NCBI GenBank assembly: GCA_902599315.1
Contig: CACKEY010000002.1
Span: 1 to 64,000 of the forward strand
Direction of reading: 5' to 3'
From: an uncultured SAR86 cluster bacterium
GTDB lineage: Bacteria > Pseudomonadota > Gammaproteobacteria > Magnimaribacterales > D2472
DNA length: 64,000 nt
A program made the translations under genes and the position numbers. Below, piece after piece: positions 34,552-44,159 of this stretch. The first letter of the stretch is position 1; each line of letters opens with the position of its first letter. The notes under the pieces were generated by a model. That model was not told the DNA's origin and searched no databases. It saw only the letters and a list, made by a program, of their open reading frames with translations.

Positions 34552-36412
34552 CGCTGTTAAATTTTTTAGTCCAATTCCAATATTCTAACAATTTCCATGG
34601 AGATGTGGTTACGACTTTGCCAGAAGAGTTTTGATACCAACTTGATACTTTTTCATGCTCCCAAACCATTTGTTGATGTCTTTTTTCAAAACTATCTTGA
34701 TATTGTTGCTCAACGTCTCGCTTAACTTTAAATTTTTTTAAATTATTATTTGCTAAATATTCAATTGCAGAACAAATATAGTTAATTTGACATTCAGAAT
34801 TAAAAATAATACTCCCCGCATGAGCTAAATTTGTTCCTGGACCATACATAGCAAAAAAATTTGGCATTGTTGAAAAGGTAATTCCAAGATATGACTTAGG
34901 TGAATCTTCATAAATCTTATTAAAATCTCCATAGCCCCCATCAATCTTCATTGGGCAAAAAAATTCTTGAGCCTTAAAACCGGTTGCAAAAATGATCGTA
35001 TCAAGCTCTATTTCTTGATCAGAGGAAATAATGCCTTTTGAAGACATGTCTGTAACACCTTCTGAGAGTAGATTAACCTTTGGTAAATGAAGTGCCCTTA
35101 ACCACGCTCCATTATCTTGTAACATACGTTTGCCAAAAGGTGGATATTTTGGGATTACTTTTTCAATTAGAGATTCATCAGAAATTTGAGACATCATTGC
35201 TTCAGTAAAAAGCTCTCTCATCGCATCATTGTCTTGATTGATAGAATGACTCTCTTTCCAACTTGGATTTATGAATAATGAATCGAGCAATTGATCAGAG
35301 CCAGGATAAAATAACAAAAATCTATACCATCTTGAGTAAAATGGAAGATTGGCTAGTAACCATTTTTTTCCTTGATCTACTGCTTCATGATAAATTGGAT
35401 TAGGAAACATCCACGGAGGAGAACGTTGAAAAATTGTAAGTTCTTTGCATGATTCGGCAATACTAGGAACTATTTGAAATGCACTGGCTCCACTTCCCAC
35501 TACAGCAACTTTTTGATCAGAAATTACGTCATTATCTGGCCACTGAGATGAATGGAAAATATTACCTTGAAAATCATCAATGCCATTAATTTTGGGTATA
35601 TTCGGCTGATTCAATTGACCAACGCAAGAAATGATGATGTTAGTTTTTTCTTGGATTTGATTATGTTTATTCTGGGAGGTTACAGACCATAATTCTGTCA
35701 ACTCATCAAAGGTTGCAGATATAACTTCCGTTTCAAAATACGTATTTTTCTCAATACCATACTTGTAAAAACATTTTTCAAAATATTCTAATAATTCTGG
35801 TTGCTGAGAAAAATGTTCCGACCAATGATGGTTTTCTTCAAAAGAATATGAATAAAAATGATTTGCAATATCCACCCTTGATCCAGGATATTTATTCTCA
35901 TACCAGGTTCCTCCAACACGAATATTTTTTTCATAAATTTTAAATTTGATACCTAATTCAGCAAGTCTTATTCCAGCTAATATTCCTGACATCCCTGCAC
36001 CAATAATCAATACTTCAAGATCAGAGTGACAATATTTAAGATTATTTAATTCTTGCGTATCAGTTCGGTTAATATTGATTTCCTGCAACATCATTGGAAC
36101 ATAATCAGGTGAAACAACCTCCCCAACAATATAATTCATCATTATGTTTAACTCGTCATCGGATGGTAGATATAAATCATTTTTATGGGAACGTTCAAAA
36201 AATTTTTTAATTTCATTAAAGGCAAATTCTTTAATAATTTTTTTATCTTCTTTGCTAAATGAACCTTGTGTTTCACCTAAGACTGCTTGGCTAGGTTGAG
36301 GTAATTTATTTAATATGGAAATATCTCCTGTAAAATGGACCATAAGTGCTGCAATAACTGGAAAACTTGCAGAATCCAATGCATCAGATAAAGTTTGTTT
36401 ATTAATATTCAA
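34535..36412 (-). CDS. Type I Baeyer-Villiger monooxygenase with N-terminal extension (HAPMO-like)
   Basis: The 625 aa flavoenzyme inserts oxygen next to a ketone to yield an ester. FAD binding is IGAGMSGILAGIRLAELG (137-154), the NADPH site is VAVVGSGASAFQ, and the diagnostic Baeyer-Villiger fingerprint FxGxxxHxxxWP appears as FQGNIFHSSQWP (281-292). A ~130-residue N-terminal region (LVMVHFTGD-like segment IAALMVHFTGDISILNKLP) precedes FAD binding, as in 4-hydroxyacetophenone monooxygenase, which has 640 aa. The gene heads an operon with the sulfatase and alpha/beta hydrolase; an oxidation, ester cleavage and desulfation sequence is inferred, perhaps on a steroid or aromatic sulfate. Confidence 0.9.
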   Translation of the reverse strand: MNINKQTLSDALDSASFPVIAALMVHFTGDISILNKLPQPSQAVLGETQGSFSKEDKKIIKEFAFNEIKKFFERSHKNDLYLPSDDELNIMMNYIVGEVVSPDYVPMMLQEININRTDTQELNNLKYCHSDLEVLIIGAGMSGILAGIRLAELGIKFKIYEKNIRVGGTWYENKYPGSRVDIANHFYSYSFEENHHWSEHFSQQPELLEYFEKCFYKYGIEKNTYFETEVISATFDELTELWSVTSQNKHNQIQEKTNIIISCVGQLNQPNIPKINGIDDFQGNIFHSSQWPDNDVISDQKVAVVGSGASAFQIVPSIAESCKELTIFQRSPPWMFPNPIYHEAVDQGKKWLLANLPFYSRWYRFLLFYPGSDQLLDSLFINPSWKESHSINQDNDAMRELFTEAMMSQISDESLIEKVIPKYPPFGKRMLQDNGAWLRALHLPKVNLLSEGVTDMSSKGIISSDQEIELDTIIFATGFKAQEFFCPMKIDGGYGDFNKIYEDSPKSYLGITFSTMPNFFAMYGPGTNLAHAGSIIFNSECQINYICSAIEYLANNNLKKFKVKRDVEQQYQDSFEKRHQQMVWEHEKVSSWYQNSSGKVVTTSPWKLLEYWNWTKKFNSDDYEF

Positions 36413-36465
36413 AGTAATTTAATTATGCACTTAAAAACAATTAGCTCTTTAACTTAATTATATAA

Positions 36466-37572
36466 ATGTCAGAATATTTAGAAACTATAAAAAAAATTCA
36501 TAATTCGTCTTTTCGTTTTGTGCTCATATCAAGCGGAGGAGGAACCAATGCAATATCTGAAATTTTGAAAGTTCCAGGTGCTAGTAATTCTGTTTTAGAG
36601 GCCTATGTCCCTTATGCGAAAGAATCACTTGATCATTATCTCTTAAGGCAACCAGATCATTATTGCAGTCTTGATACTACTCTTAGTATGGCAGCAAAGG
36701 CTTACAGTGCTGCAAAAAAAATTGATACGAAAACTCATCCAAAAAAATTACTAGGTATTGCTGTAACAGCATCATTAGCAACTAATTACTCTAAGAAAGG
36801 TGATCATAAATTCTTTATAGCTATCCAAACACATAAGTATTCTCATAGTTTTTCATATCAATTTACAAAGGGAGAATTATCAAGGGATCAAGAGGAAGCA
36901 ATTGTGACTAAATATATTATCGATGCTTTATCCGGAGCATGTGGAATCAATGAGGGTGTTCAGGATCAGACTCCAAATTTAAGAATTGAGAAAGTAAAAG
37001 CTGAAAAATCTTGGATAAAATTAGTAGATGGTAAAATTGAATTTATTTCCTCTTCCAATCAAATACCAGAATTAATTTTTCCAGGATCATTTAATCCATT
37101 ACATTCGGGTCACGCAGAAATGAGTGAATTAGCTGAGAAAAAAACTGGTCTTAGCCCCGCCTATGAAATTTGTATTCAAAATGCTGACAAGCCTCCCCTT
37201 TCCTATCATGAAATTCAAAGAACCGTTCTTCAATTTAGTCAAAGCTACGATTGGGTTCTTACAAAAGCTGGAAAATTTTCAGATAAAGCTAAATTATTTC
37301 CTAATTCAGTATTTATTATTGGAGCAGATACATTGACCAGAATGCTAGATGAGAAATTTTATCTCAATAGAAAAGATATGCTGGATCAACTTGATCTATT
37401 TAACAGCCATAATATTAACTTTCTTGTTTTTGGACGCAAAATTAATAAGACATTTATAAGTCTAGATTCAGTTCAAATCCCAGAACACATAGAAAATAGA
37501 TTTACTGGTTTTGGCGAAGAAATATTCAGAGATGATATCTCTTCTTCAATAATAAGAAAGGTAGATAATTAA
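36466..37572 (+). CDS. CinA-like / NMN adenylyltransferase fusion
   Basis: Two domains are visible in this 368 aa protein. Residues ~10-165 resemble the CinA C-terminal domain, an NMN deamidase (SSGGGTNAISEILKVPGASNSVLEAYVPYAKES and GIAVTASLATNY). Residues ~200-366 are a nucleotidyltransferase of the NadD type: PGSFNPLHSGHAEM (HxGH motif near 213-216), FIIGADTLTRMLDEKFY and ISSSIIRK at the end. Together they could turn NMN to NaMN and then to NaAD, or salvage NMN directly. The CinA part departs from the usual SCTGG start (here ISSGGGTN), so activity is uncertain. It is divergent from the BVMO gene across a 53-bp gap. Confidence 0.82.
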   Translation: MSEYLETIKKIHNSSFRFVLISSGGGTNAISEILKVPGASNSVLEAYVPYAKESLDHYLLRQPDHYCSLDTTLSMAAKAYSAAKKIDTKTHPKKLLGIAVTASLATNYSKKGDHKFFIAIQTHKYSHSFSYQFTKGELSRDQEEAIVTKYIIDALSGACGINEGVQDQTPNLRIEKVKAEKSWIKLVDGKIEFISSSNQIPELIFPGSFNPLHSGHAEMSELAEKKTGLSPAYEICIQNADKPPLSYHEIQRTVLQFSQSYDWVLTKAGKFSDKAKLFPNSVFIIGADTLTRMLDEKFYLNRKDMLDQLDLFNSHNINFLVFGRKINKTFISLDSVQIPEHIENRFTGFGEEIFRDDISSSIIRKVDN

Positions 37573-37576
37573 TAAG

Positions 37577-37780
37577 CTATTTACTGTGAGGTGGTAGCTT
37601 AGCTTCAACAAACCATTCGTGCTTTTGTTTTGCAGGATTAAATTTCTTTAATCTAAGTTTTTGATTCTCAATAACAAGCTTTTTTGTTTTCACCGCTAAA
37701 TAATGATAAGTGTGACTATCCCGTGACTCACTTTCAGGAATCAAATAAACCTTTGTTTGCTTCTTTTTACTGTCTGCCAT
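37577..37780 (-). CDS. rpmG: Ribosomal protein bL33-like
   Basis: This 67 aa basic protein resembles bL33 of the large ribosomal subunit: YHYLAVKTKK, the block KLRLKKFNPAKQKHEWFVEAKL aligns with bL33 xxKLELKKYDPxxxKHxxxKEAK. The N-terminus (MADSKKKQTKVYLIPESESRDSHT) is unlike the common bL33 start, which carries a GTGHFYTT element here replaced by SHTYHYLAV. It may be a divergent paralogue, or this lineage's only copy. It stands alone, not beside bL28 as in E. coli. Confidence 0.65.
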   Translation of the reverse strand: MADSKKKQTKVYLIPESESRDSHTYHYLAVKTKKLVIENQKLRLKKFNPAKQKHEWFVEAKLPPHSK

Positions 37781-37898
37781 AATGCAAGTGATTATACCGT
37801 AAAGAATATATTTTCCTATGAAATTAAAAAAAATCTTAGCTTTCAGTATTTTATTAGGGAGTGAATTATCATAAAATTACTTTTCCAAATACCCCCAT

Positions 37899-40115
37899 AT
37901 GCAAATAAAATTTAAATTTCCAACTCTGGACTCAACATACCTTAAAGAGTTCTTCCTAGTGTTTGTATGCTTGTTTGCTCTAAATATTGTGAGTGATCCT
38001 AGTAAAAGCATTAATTTGGACGGAACCTTAAACCAAGAGGAGTGGAGCCAGGCAAGAGAATTTGATTTAGAGTTTGAGTTAATGCCATCACGAAATACTC
38101 CTGCTGCGTTAAAAACAACTGCATATGTAAAATTCGATAAGAAAAATTTATACGTAGGCATAAAAGCTTTTGGAGATCCTGAAAAAATTCGAGCAACTCT
38201 TAAAAATAGAGATGAAACCTGGAATGAGGACTATGTTGCCTTAATGTTTGATCCTTTTAGAGATGGGAGATATGGTATTTTAGTTGGTGTAAATGCATTA
38301 GGAGTTCAATTAGATGAAATTCATATTAGCAACTCTGAACCAGATAATTCCTGGGACATTCTTTTTGATTCTGCAACAGCCTTCCAAAATGACGGATATT
38401 CTGCTGAATTAGTCATTCCATTTGGTGAGCTTCAATTGCCAGATGAAGAAGTTCAAAAATGGAGAATGGGATTTATAAGAAAATCCTATCAAGCCGGAGT
38501 TCAAACTGTATTTGGATCTTTCAAAAATCTTCCTGCAGAAACTTGTTATGCATGTCAGGCAGATGAAGAAGTGCTTTTAGGTTCTCCTGAAAAAATCTAT
38601 AGAAACTATTTTTATCCATACATTTTTCTCAATCAAAACGGTGACAGGCCTGTAAAAGATTTTAAATTACAAAATCCTGATTATGAGATTGGTATTACCG
38701 GTCTTTATGATCTAAGTAAGTCATCATCGATAGAATACACCATCAATCCTGACTTTTCTCAAGTTGAATCTGACGTCCCAATGATTATGGCAAATCAAAC
38801 ATTTGCTATGTCATTTCCTGAAAAAAGAACTTTCTTTCTTGAAGGGGCTCAACTGCTTAAATCAGACATGGAAACCGTTTATACAAGATCCATAACCAAT
38901 CCACTAGGCGCTTTAAAGTTTATTAATCAAGGAGCAAATAGTTCAACTTATTTGATGCAGGCAACAGATACAGATTCACCATATTTAGCAGCAGGACAAT
39001 ATAAATCTTTTAGAGGGAATGCAGGCAAAAGCAAGGTCACAATAGGGAGATATAAGAAAAATCTTGGAAATCAGTCTCACATTGGAATAATTGCTACAAA
39101 TAGAGATTATCAAGTAGGCGGTTCTGGATCATTGATTGAATTTGATAGTCTTATTAACTTCCTTGATGATTATATTTTAGACCTTAATTATGCAAGAAGC
39201 GATACCCAAGAAGGTAACGTTAATTTTATAGATACTCATGAAACATTTGCTGGAAGAACATATGCAATGGATGGAGAATCCTTTTCTGGAACAGCTAAAA
39301 ACTTTCGTTTAAGAAGAGCCGTAGATGCATCAAATTGGGGGATAAGATTTAAAGATGTATCTCCTACTTATAGAGCACACGTAGGTTTTGTTGGACGCAA
39401 CGATTATAAAAGTCGCAACTATTGGTATGGAAGAACTTATAGATATCAAGGGACAATTAGAAAAATAAATTTTCGTTGGAATAATAGAAATAGGATTAAT
39501 TTTAAAAATCAAAAGACTCAAGAATTCTATGAGCTCAGCATGGATTTAGAAACAAACTTTAATTTTACAGGAGGTGTTGAATATCAAATAAAACCCAGCG
39601 AAAAATTTGAAGGTATTCAGTATGGTGAGCAAGTGGATTATGAAATTAATGGGACATATCATCCAACTGAAAGTTTTTTTACAAGTCTAAGATATGAGAA
39701 AGGTGAAGCCATAGCTTACAGAATTGATAAGCCAAAGATTGGAGATTCAACAGAATATAATTTATTCACGGTATTTAGATTTTCTGATAATTTCAAGATA
39801 TCTCTGGGTCATAGATATTCTGAGCTAAAAGATAAGATAACTGGTGAAGAATTTTATGCGGGCGAAATCAATAGATTTGAAGTTGATTACCAAATTGATA
39901 ATGCCTTATCAACTAGAACTATTATTGAAAAAAATGACTTTAGTGATGACTACTTTCTCGAAGCTCTCATTCAATGGAAACCCGATCCATATACAATATT
40001 TTATGCAGGCGGAACTCAGTTTTACAAAGAACCAAACCCTTTTAGCGACAACATAAGACTTGAAACTTCACAGATTTATGCAAAATTTCAATATTTTTAT
40101 AATCCAAATAAGTAA
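37899..40115 (+). CDS. DUF5916 protein: CBM9-like domain plus outer-membrane beta-barrel
   Basis: The 738 aa protein matches the DUF5916 family. Residues ~30-215 form a carbohydrate-binding-module-9-like sandwich (SINLDGTLNQEEWSQAREF, TTAYVKFDKKNLYVGIKAF, WNEDYVALMFDPFRDGRYG, GYSAELVIPFGELQLPD). The rest is a run of amphipathic strands ending in an aromatic-rich strand, as for an outer-membrane barrel. It begins with an unusual N-terminus (KFPTLDSTYLKEFFLVFVCLFALNIVSDPSK), a likely signal. Family members bind substrates at the cell surface; the ligand is not known. Just upstream (37818-37874) a separate 18-codon ORF resembles a signal sequence but ends in a stop. Confidence 0.82.
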   Translation: MQIKFKFPTLDSTYLKEFFLVFVCLFALNIVSDPSKSINLDGTLNQEEWSQAREFDLEFELMPSRNTPAALKTTAYVKFDKKNLYVGIKAFGDPEKIRATLKNRDETWNEDYVALMFDPFRDGRYGILVGVNALGVQLDEIHISNSEPDNSWDILFDSATAFQNDGYSAELVIPFGELQLPDEEVQKWRMGFIRKSYQAGVQTVFGSFKNLPAETCYACQADEEVLLGSPEKIYRNYFYPYIFLNQNGDRPVKDFKLQNPDYEIGITGLYDLSKSSSIEYTINPDFSQVESDVPMIMANQTFAMSFPEKRTFFLEGAQLLKSDMETVYTRSITNPLGALKFINQGANSSTYLMQATDTDSPYLAAGQYKSFRGNAGKSKVTIGRYKKNLGNQSHIGIIATNRDYQVGGSGSLIEFDSLINFLDDYILDLNYARSDTQEGNVNFIDTHETFAGRTYAMDGESFSGTAKNFRLRRAVDASNWGIRFKDVSPTYRAHVGFVGRNDYKSRNYWYGRTYRYQGTIRKINFRWNNRNRINFKNQKTQEFYELSMDLETNFNFTGGVEYQIKPSEKFEGIQYGEQVDYEINGTYHPTESFFTSLRYEKGEAIAYRIDKPKIGDSTEYNLFTVFRFSDNFKISLGHRYSELKDKITGEEFYAGEINRFEVDYQIDNALSTRTIIEKNDFSDDYFLEALIQWKPDPYTIFYAGGTQFYKEPNPFSDNIRLETSQIYAKFQYFYNPNK

Positions 40116-40121
40116 TCCTGG

Positions 40122-42554
40122 TTAGCAGCTCAGCATTGATCCAGTAGCATTTCCATCTCGAATGACTATAGAATTAATATCAAAATTAATTGCTTCCTTG
40201 CTTGAAAAAAGGGCTCTTATTTGAATTTTGGATTTGTCTAAACCGTCTTTTTCAAGGCATGAAATTGGAACATTGATTGTTGACCAATTCGTCATAGATT
40301 TCGTATCTAGTGCAATAGAGCCGACACAATCATCACCGCAACCTACACTGAAATACAATGATGGGTTTGACAAAGTGTTTACCCTCATAGTGATTTCATA
40401 AAAAGGAGAATTCATGCCAGAGAGATTGATGGGTAACTCTGCTGAGATTCCAAAGGTTTTTAACAATTTATTCTCAGAAAAAATAATATTTTTTGCATCG
40501 TCTTGTCGCTGATAATCAAACCTTGTAATTCTGATGCTCTGATCATTGTTTGAATAATTATCTCTTAAAACAAATTGAGGATCTTTGTTCAGAACAATAA
40601 ACTCCCTTGCGGGGATTGATGCAGTGCCAAGAAAAATATTAATTAAATCAAAGTTTGAAACAACATCATCTATTTGAATTTTCTCTAACTGAAAATTCGA
40701 TTCATATGTAAGGCCAAATCCATATGGAAACAAAGGGTCATATTCAATGTCAGAGTAATTTAGTACTGCTTGATCGCTAGACTTTGGCCAAGAATAAGAA
40801 AGTTTGCCTGAAAAATCGTAATTAATTTTATTATTTTTTTTAAATATAACATCAGCAATCCCTTCTACAGCAGTGCCTGGCAACCAAGCTGCAATAAATG
40901 CATCAGATGCATTTATATACTTGTTTATCACTAAAGGTCTGCCAGACAAGAAAATGCTTAAAATTGGAATGCCTTGAGCATCAATTGATTCAAGCAAAGG
41001 TAAAAATTTTGGGTCAGTTGGAGAAAAAGAGATATCTTTTAAGTCACCAAGCATTTCAGCGTATGGCTCCTCACCGAATACACCGATCACAACATCTGGA
41101 TTCTTCTCAAATTTACCATTTTCAGAAAACTCTATCGTTCCTTTAGATAATAAAATCATTTCCTGTAAAGCCTGATATATAGTTTTAGTATTTATAAAAT
41201 CTTCATTTAAATTTTCTCTTCCTTGCCAAGTAATAGTCCAGCCACCTGTTTGCGATGAAATTTTATTTGCGGCATTTCCAATGACTCCAACATGTTGTCT
41301 AGGATCTATCGGAAGAAATTTATTGTTATTTTTCAACAAAACTAAGGATTCTCTTACGGCCTGACGAGCCAAAGCAATATGCTTTGGATGACCTAAAAAG
41401 TTATCTTTGAATTCATGCGGGACTCTTCCGTCAAATAGCCCAAGCCTAGATTTAACTTTTAAAATGCTTCTAACCGCCTCATTGAGTCTAGTCTCTGAAA
41501 TTTCACCAGATTTAACTTGCTGAATTGTATTTAACATAAGCTCTTTCCAGTTCTCTGGAACCATGAACATATCGACTCCAGCATTAAATGATTGGGCACA
41601 TTTTGAGTTTGAGCATCCATCTACCTGACCATGACCATTCCAATCACCTACAACAAATCCGTCAAATTGCATATCTTGTTTCAAAACATCTGTTAATAAT
41701 TCTTTATATCCATGTAGCTTTTGACCATTCCAAGAATTGAAGCTTGCCATAACTGTTTGGGTGCATGCATCTAGAGCATCAAAGTATGGATATCCATGTA
41801 ATTGTCGCAACCCAATCTCAGAAATTATGGTATTACCTTGATCAACTCCATTCAGAGTGCCTCCATCACCCATGAAATGCTTTGCAGTAGCAATGACATG
41901 ATTTTTATCGAGCAATGTATCTCCCTCACCTTGGAGTCCAAGCACAAAAGCTTTGCCTAATTTAGATACCAAGATGGGGTCCTCAGAAAACCCTTCGTAA
42001 GTTCTTCCCCAACGATCATCTTGAGGAACTGCAACTGTAGGAGCAAAGGTCCAAGCAACTCCTGTTGATAAAACTTCTAAGGCAATTGCTTCGCCGATAC
42101 TTTTAATTAACTCTTCATTGTGACTTGCACCAAGTCCTATATTGTGGGGAAATAATGTTGCTCCAATAACATTATTATGACCATGAACTGCATCTGTTCC
42201 CCATAAAACAGGGACGCGGATTCCTTTAAAAATTGGAGAAGCTTCATAAAAGTCTTTGCTTAAGGCCTTCCAATCTTCAGCTGAGCTATATTTATCTCCA
42301 TTGGGTGAGGTGTTTCCTCCATTCAATACTGATCCAAGTTTATATTTTTTAACATCAGCTGGTGAAACAAAGTCCAGGTCGCCTTGAATCACTTGCCCAA
42401 CTTTATCTTCGATAGTCATTGCTTTAATTAATTGCTCAATTAAATAATCATTATCAAAATTTTTGTATTCACATACATTTAATCGGCTCCAGTCTGCTTG
42501 TGCAGACAGCAATGAAATATTTGAAAACAAAATCAGTAAAAGAATTTTTTTCAT
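40122..42554 (-). CDS. Glycoside hydrolase family 3 beta-glucosidase, exported
   Basis: This 810 aa enzyme cleaves beta-glucosides, probably oligosaccharides of laminarin or cellulose type. The catalytic nucleophile lies in GFVVGDWNGHGQ (Asp304). Other GH3 blocks are VPVLWGTDAVHGHNNVIGATLFPHNIGL, KHFMGDGGT and FAPTVAVPQDDRWGRTYEGFSEDP. A signal peptide (LLLILFSNISLLSAQA) shows export. The C-terminus (about 640-810) forms an extra beta-sandwich with Cys pairs (SVGCGDDCVGS), like ExoP-type GH3 proteins. It is last in the symporter-glk-pgl operon, 12 bp after pgl, so the glucose it frees is imported and phosphorylated. Confidence 0.93.
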   Translation of the reverse strand: MKKILLLILFSNISLLSAQADWSRLNVCEYKNFDNDYLIEQLIKAMTIEDKVGQVIQGDLDFVSPADVKKYKLGSVLNGGNTSPNGDKYSSAEDWKALSKDFYEASPIFKGIRVPVLWGTDAVHGHNNVIGATLFPHNIGLGASHNEELIKSIGEAIALEVLSTGVAWTFAPTVAVPQDDRWGRTYEGFSEDPILVSKLGKAFVLGLQGEGDTLLDKNHVIATAKHFMGDGGTLNGVDQGNTIISEIGLRQLHGYPYFDALDACTQTVMASFNSWNGQKLHGYKELLTDVLKQDMQFDGFVVGDWNGHGQVDGCSNSKCAQSFNAGVDMFMVPENWKELMLNTIQQVKSGEISETRLNEAVRSILKVKSRLGLFDGRVPHEFKDNFLGHPKHIALARQAVRESLVLLKNNNKFLPIDPRQHVGVIGNAANKISSQTGGWTITWQGRENLNEDFINTKTIYQALQEMILLSKGTIEFSENGKFEKNPDVVIGVFGEEPYAEMLGDLKDISFSPTDPKFLPLLESIDAQGIPILSIFLSGRPLVINKYINASDAFIAAWLPGTAVEGIADVIFKKNNKINYDFSGKLSYSWPKSSDQAVLNYSDIEYDPLFPYGFGLTYESNFQLEKIQIDDVVSNFDLINIFLGTASIPAREFIVLNKDPQFVLRDNYSNNDQSIRITRFDYQRQDDAKNIIFSENKLLKTFGISAELPINLSGMNSPFYEITMRVNTLSNPSLYFSVGCGDDCVGSIALDTKSMTNWSTINVPISCLEKDGLDKSKIQIRALFSSKEAINFDINSIVIRDGNATGSMLSC

Positions 42555-42566
42555 TCTTGTTCCTTA

Positions 42567-43205
42567 TTAAAAATCTATATCTGAAAATTCAAGCTTAGTC
42601 TTATCTTGATTAATTAAAAAATGTAAAGGCATTTTATTATTTGTGGATGCTTTTTCAAGAACCAATCTTTTATCAGAATTTGTTACTAACAAAATACATC
42701 GTTTTGTATTGAGAAGTAGTGCAAGGTTCATTGAAATTCTTTTATAACTTGGGGACCCTAAGGGAATCTCTGAACATATTAAATCTGGGTCAGCATCAAT
42801 ACTAAAAGCACTACTTAATTTAACTTGCTCAGGGAAAAGTGACGCAAAATGACCATCAAGACCTAATCCGAGTAAAACTATATCAAAGGGAAGTATTAAA
42901 TCTTTAATATTAATCCTTGGCTGAACTAAAGAATGAAATTTAGCAGATTTAGCATTATTTATTAAAAGATTCTTCCTTAAAAGATTTTCATTTGAATCAA
43001 TATGATCTGAGAGGAGTAATCTATCATCTCCTAAGTAGACAGATACCTTGCTCCAATCTAAATCAGCAAGACTTAATTTTTGGTAAATTGGTAAAGGGCT
43101 ATTTCCACCACATACAACTAATGATGCTTTTCCACTCAATTCAATCGATTCATTTAATGTTTTCGCGATTGATTTAGTGAGCTTGTCTGAGGAAGAGTTA
43201 TTCAA
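42567..43205 (-). CDS. pgl: 6-phosphogluconolactonase
   Basis: The 212 aa enzyme (SOL/DevB type) hydrolyses 6-phosphoglucono-lactone to 6-phosphogluconate. Family blocks are VVCGGNSPLPIYQKL, WSKVSVYLGDDRLLLSDHIDSNENLLRKNLL, DIVLLGLGLDGHFASLFPE and RISMNLALLLNTKRCILLVTNSDKR. The start codon appears to be TTG, 3 bp after the glucokinase stop, and no in-frame ATG lies near, so coupling seems likely. It implies an oxidative route for glucose (Entner-Doudoroff or pentose phosphate); zwf and edd are not in this window. Confidence 0.9.
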   Translation of the reverse strand: MNNSSSDKLTKSIAKTLNESIELSGKASLVVCGGNSPLPIYQKLSLADLDWSKVSVYLGDDRLLLSDHIDSNENLLRKNLLINNAKSAKFHSLVQPRINIKDLILPFDIVLLGLGLDGHFASLFPEQVKLSSAFSIDADPDLICSEIPLGSPSYKRISMNLALLLNTKRCILLVTNSDKRLVLEKASTNNKMPLHFLINQDKTKLEFSDIDF

Positions 43206-43208
43206 TTT

Positions 43209-44159
43209 TTACTTATGTTTTTCACTAATTTTATTAATGAAATTTAAACTTCCATGCAAACAAGTCATTTCTTGATTGATAATGGCTATCGGCATTTGCG
43301 ACAAAATTTTTGCATGCATTGATTTTCTGTTCATCAAAAAATTTTTCATGAAAATATCGTTATCTATAAATTGATGCATTGAACGCATTAAACCTCCGGC
43401 GATAAATACTCCATTTCCAGGCATATATGCTAAGGCAAGTTCAGATAATATTTGAGAAAATGAATTGAGAAAGAAATTTATGGTTTTTTGTGAAAATTCA
43501 TCATTACTAAAGCTCGAAACTATTTCTTCAGATGACTTTTCTTCGTTGGAGAAAATTTTATATATTTGTTTTAGCCCTCTTCCAGATATAATACTTTCAA
43601 TAATATTAAAATTTTCAATAGCTCTAGGTTCAAAATCTTCAAATAATTTTGGAAGAGTCAAAGAGCTATTTCCAATTTCTGTAGGAAGAACAATGTTATC
43701 TTTAATAACTTGAGCTGCCCCAAGACCTGTACCTGGACCTATAACCAATGACGTCTGATTAAATCCATCACATTTATTTATGAAGCTCATTTCTCTGGTA
43801 TCAAAAAGTGATAAGCCATGGCCAATGGATTCCCAATCATTGAGAATATGACAAGAATCTAAAGAAAATTTTTTTAATATAGTCTTTTCATTTATTTCAA
43901 AATTTCTATTTGTCATCGTAATAGATTGATGAAGTTTTGGACCAGCAACAGAAAAAACTATATGTTTTATATTTTGATCTTTGCTTAAAAGGTTTTGAAT
44001 AATCTGATCAAATGAATCTAAACAATCTAAATTTTGTTTTGAAGCATTATTTATTTCATTGCTACCAATTTCAGCTGTAGCTGTTCTTATGTTGGTTCCA
44101 CCTATATCAATAAGTAGGACTTTTTTATCAGAAAAACTATCTTGAGAATTCATTACCAT
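43209..44159 (-). CDS. glk: Glucokinase
   Basis: The 316 aa enzyme phosphorylates glucose with ATP. It has DIGGTNIRTATAEI (phosphate loop), VFSVAGPKLHQSITMTNRNFEI, LNDWESIGHGLSLF with the catalytic Asp, GPGTGLGAAQVI and GVFIAGGLMRSM. It is the Glk type (E. coli Glk is 321 aa), not the ROK type, since the ROK zinc motif CxCGxxGC is absent. The gene overlaps the symporter stop by 7 bp and is followed by pgl, so sugar uptake, phosphorylation and oxidation are co-expressed. Confidence 0.92.
   Translation of the reverse strand: MVMNSQDSFSDKKVLLIDIGGTNIRTATAEIGSNEINNASKQNLDCLDSFDQIIQNLLSKDQNIKHIVFSVAGPKLHQSITMTNRNFEINEKTILKKFSLDSCHILNDWESIGHGLSLFDTREMSFINKCDGFNQTSLVIGPGTGLGAAQVIKDNIVLPTEIGNSSLTLPKLFEDFEPRAIENFNIIESIISGRGLKQIYKIFSNEEKSSEEIVSSFSNDEFSQKTINFFLNSFSQILSELALAYMPGNGVFIAGGLMRSMHQFIDNDIFMKNFLMNRKSMHAKILSQMPIAIINQEMTCLHGSLNFINKISEKHK

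Noticed and set aside
37818-37874. An 18-codon signal-peptide-like ORF (MKLKKILAFSILLGSELS) upstream of DUF5916
   Set aside because: It ends in a stop and is in no frame with the DUF5916 start; it may be a decayed start or chance. The DUF5916 gene reads well on its own.
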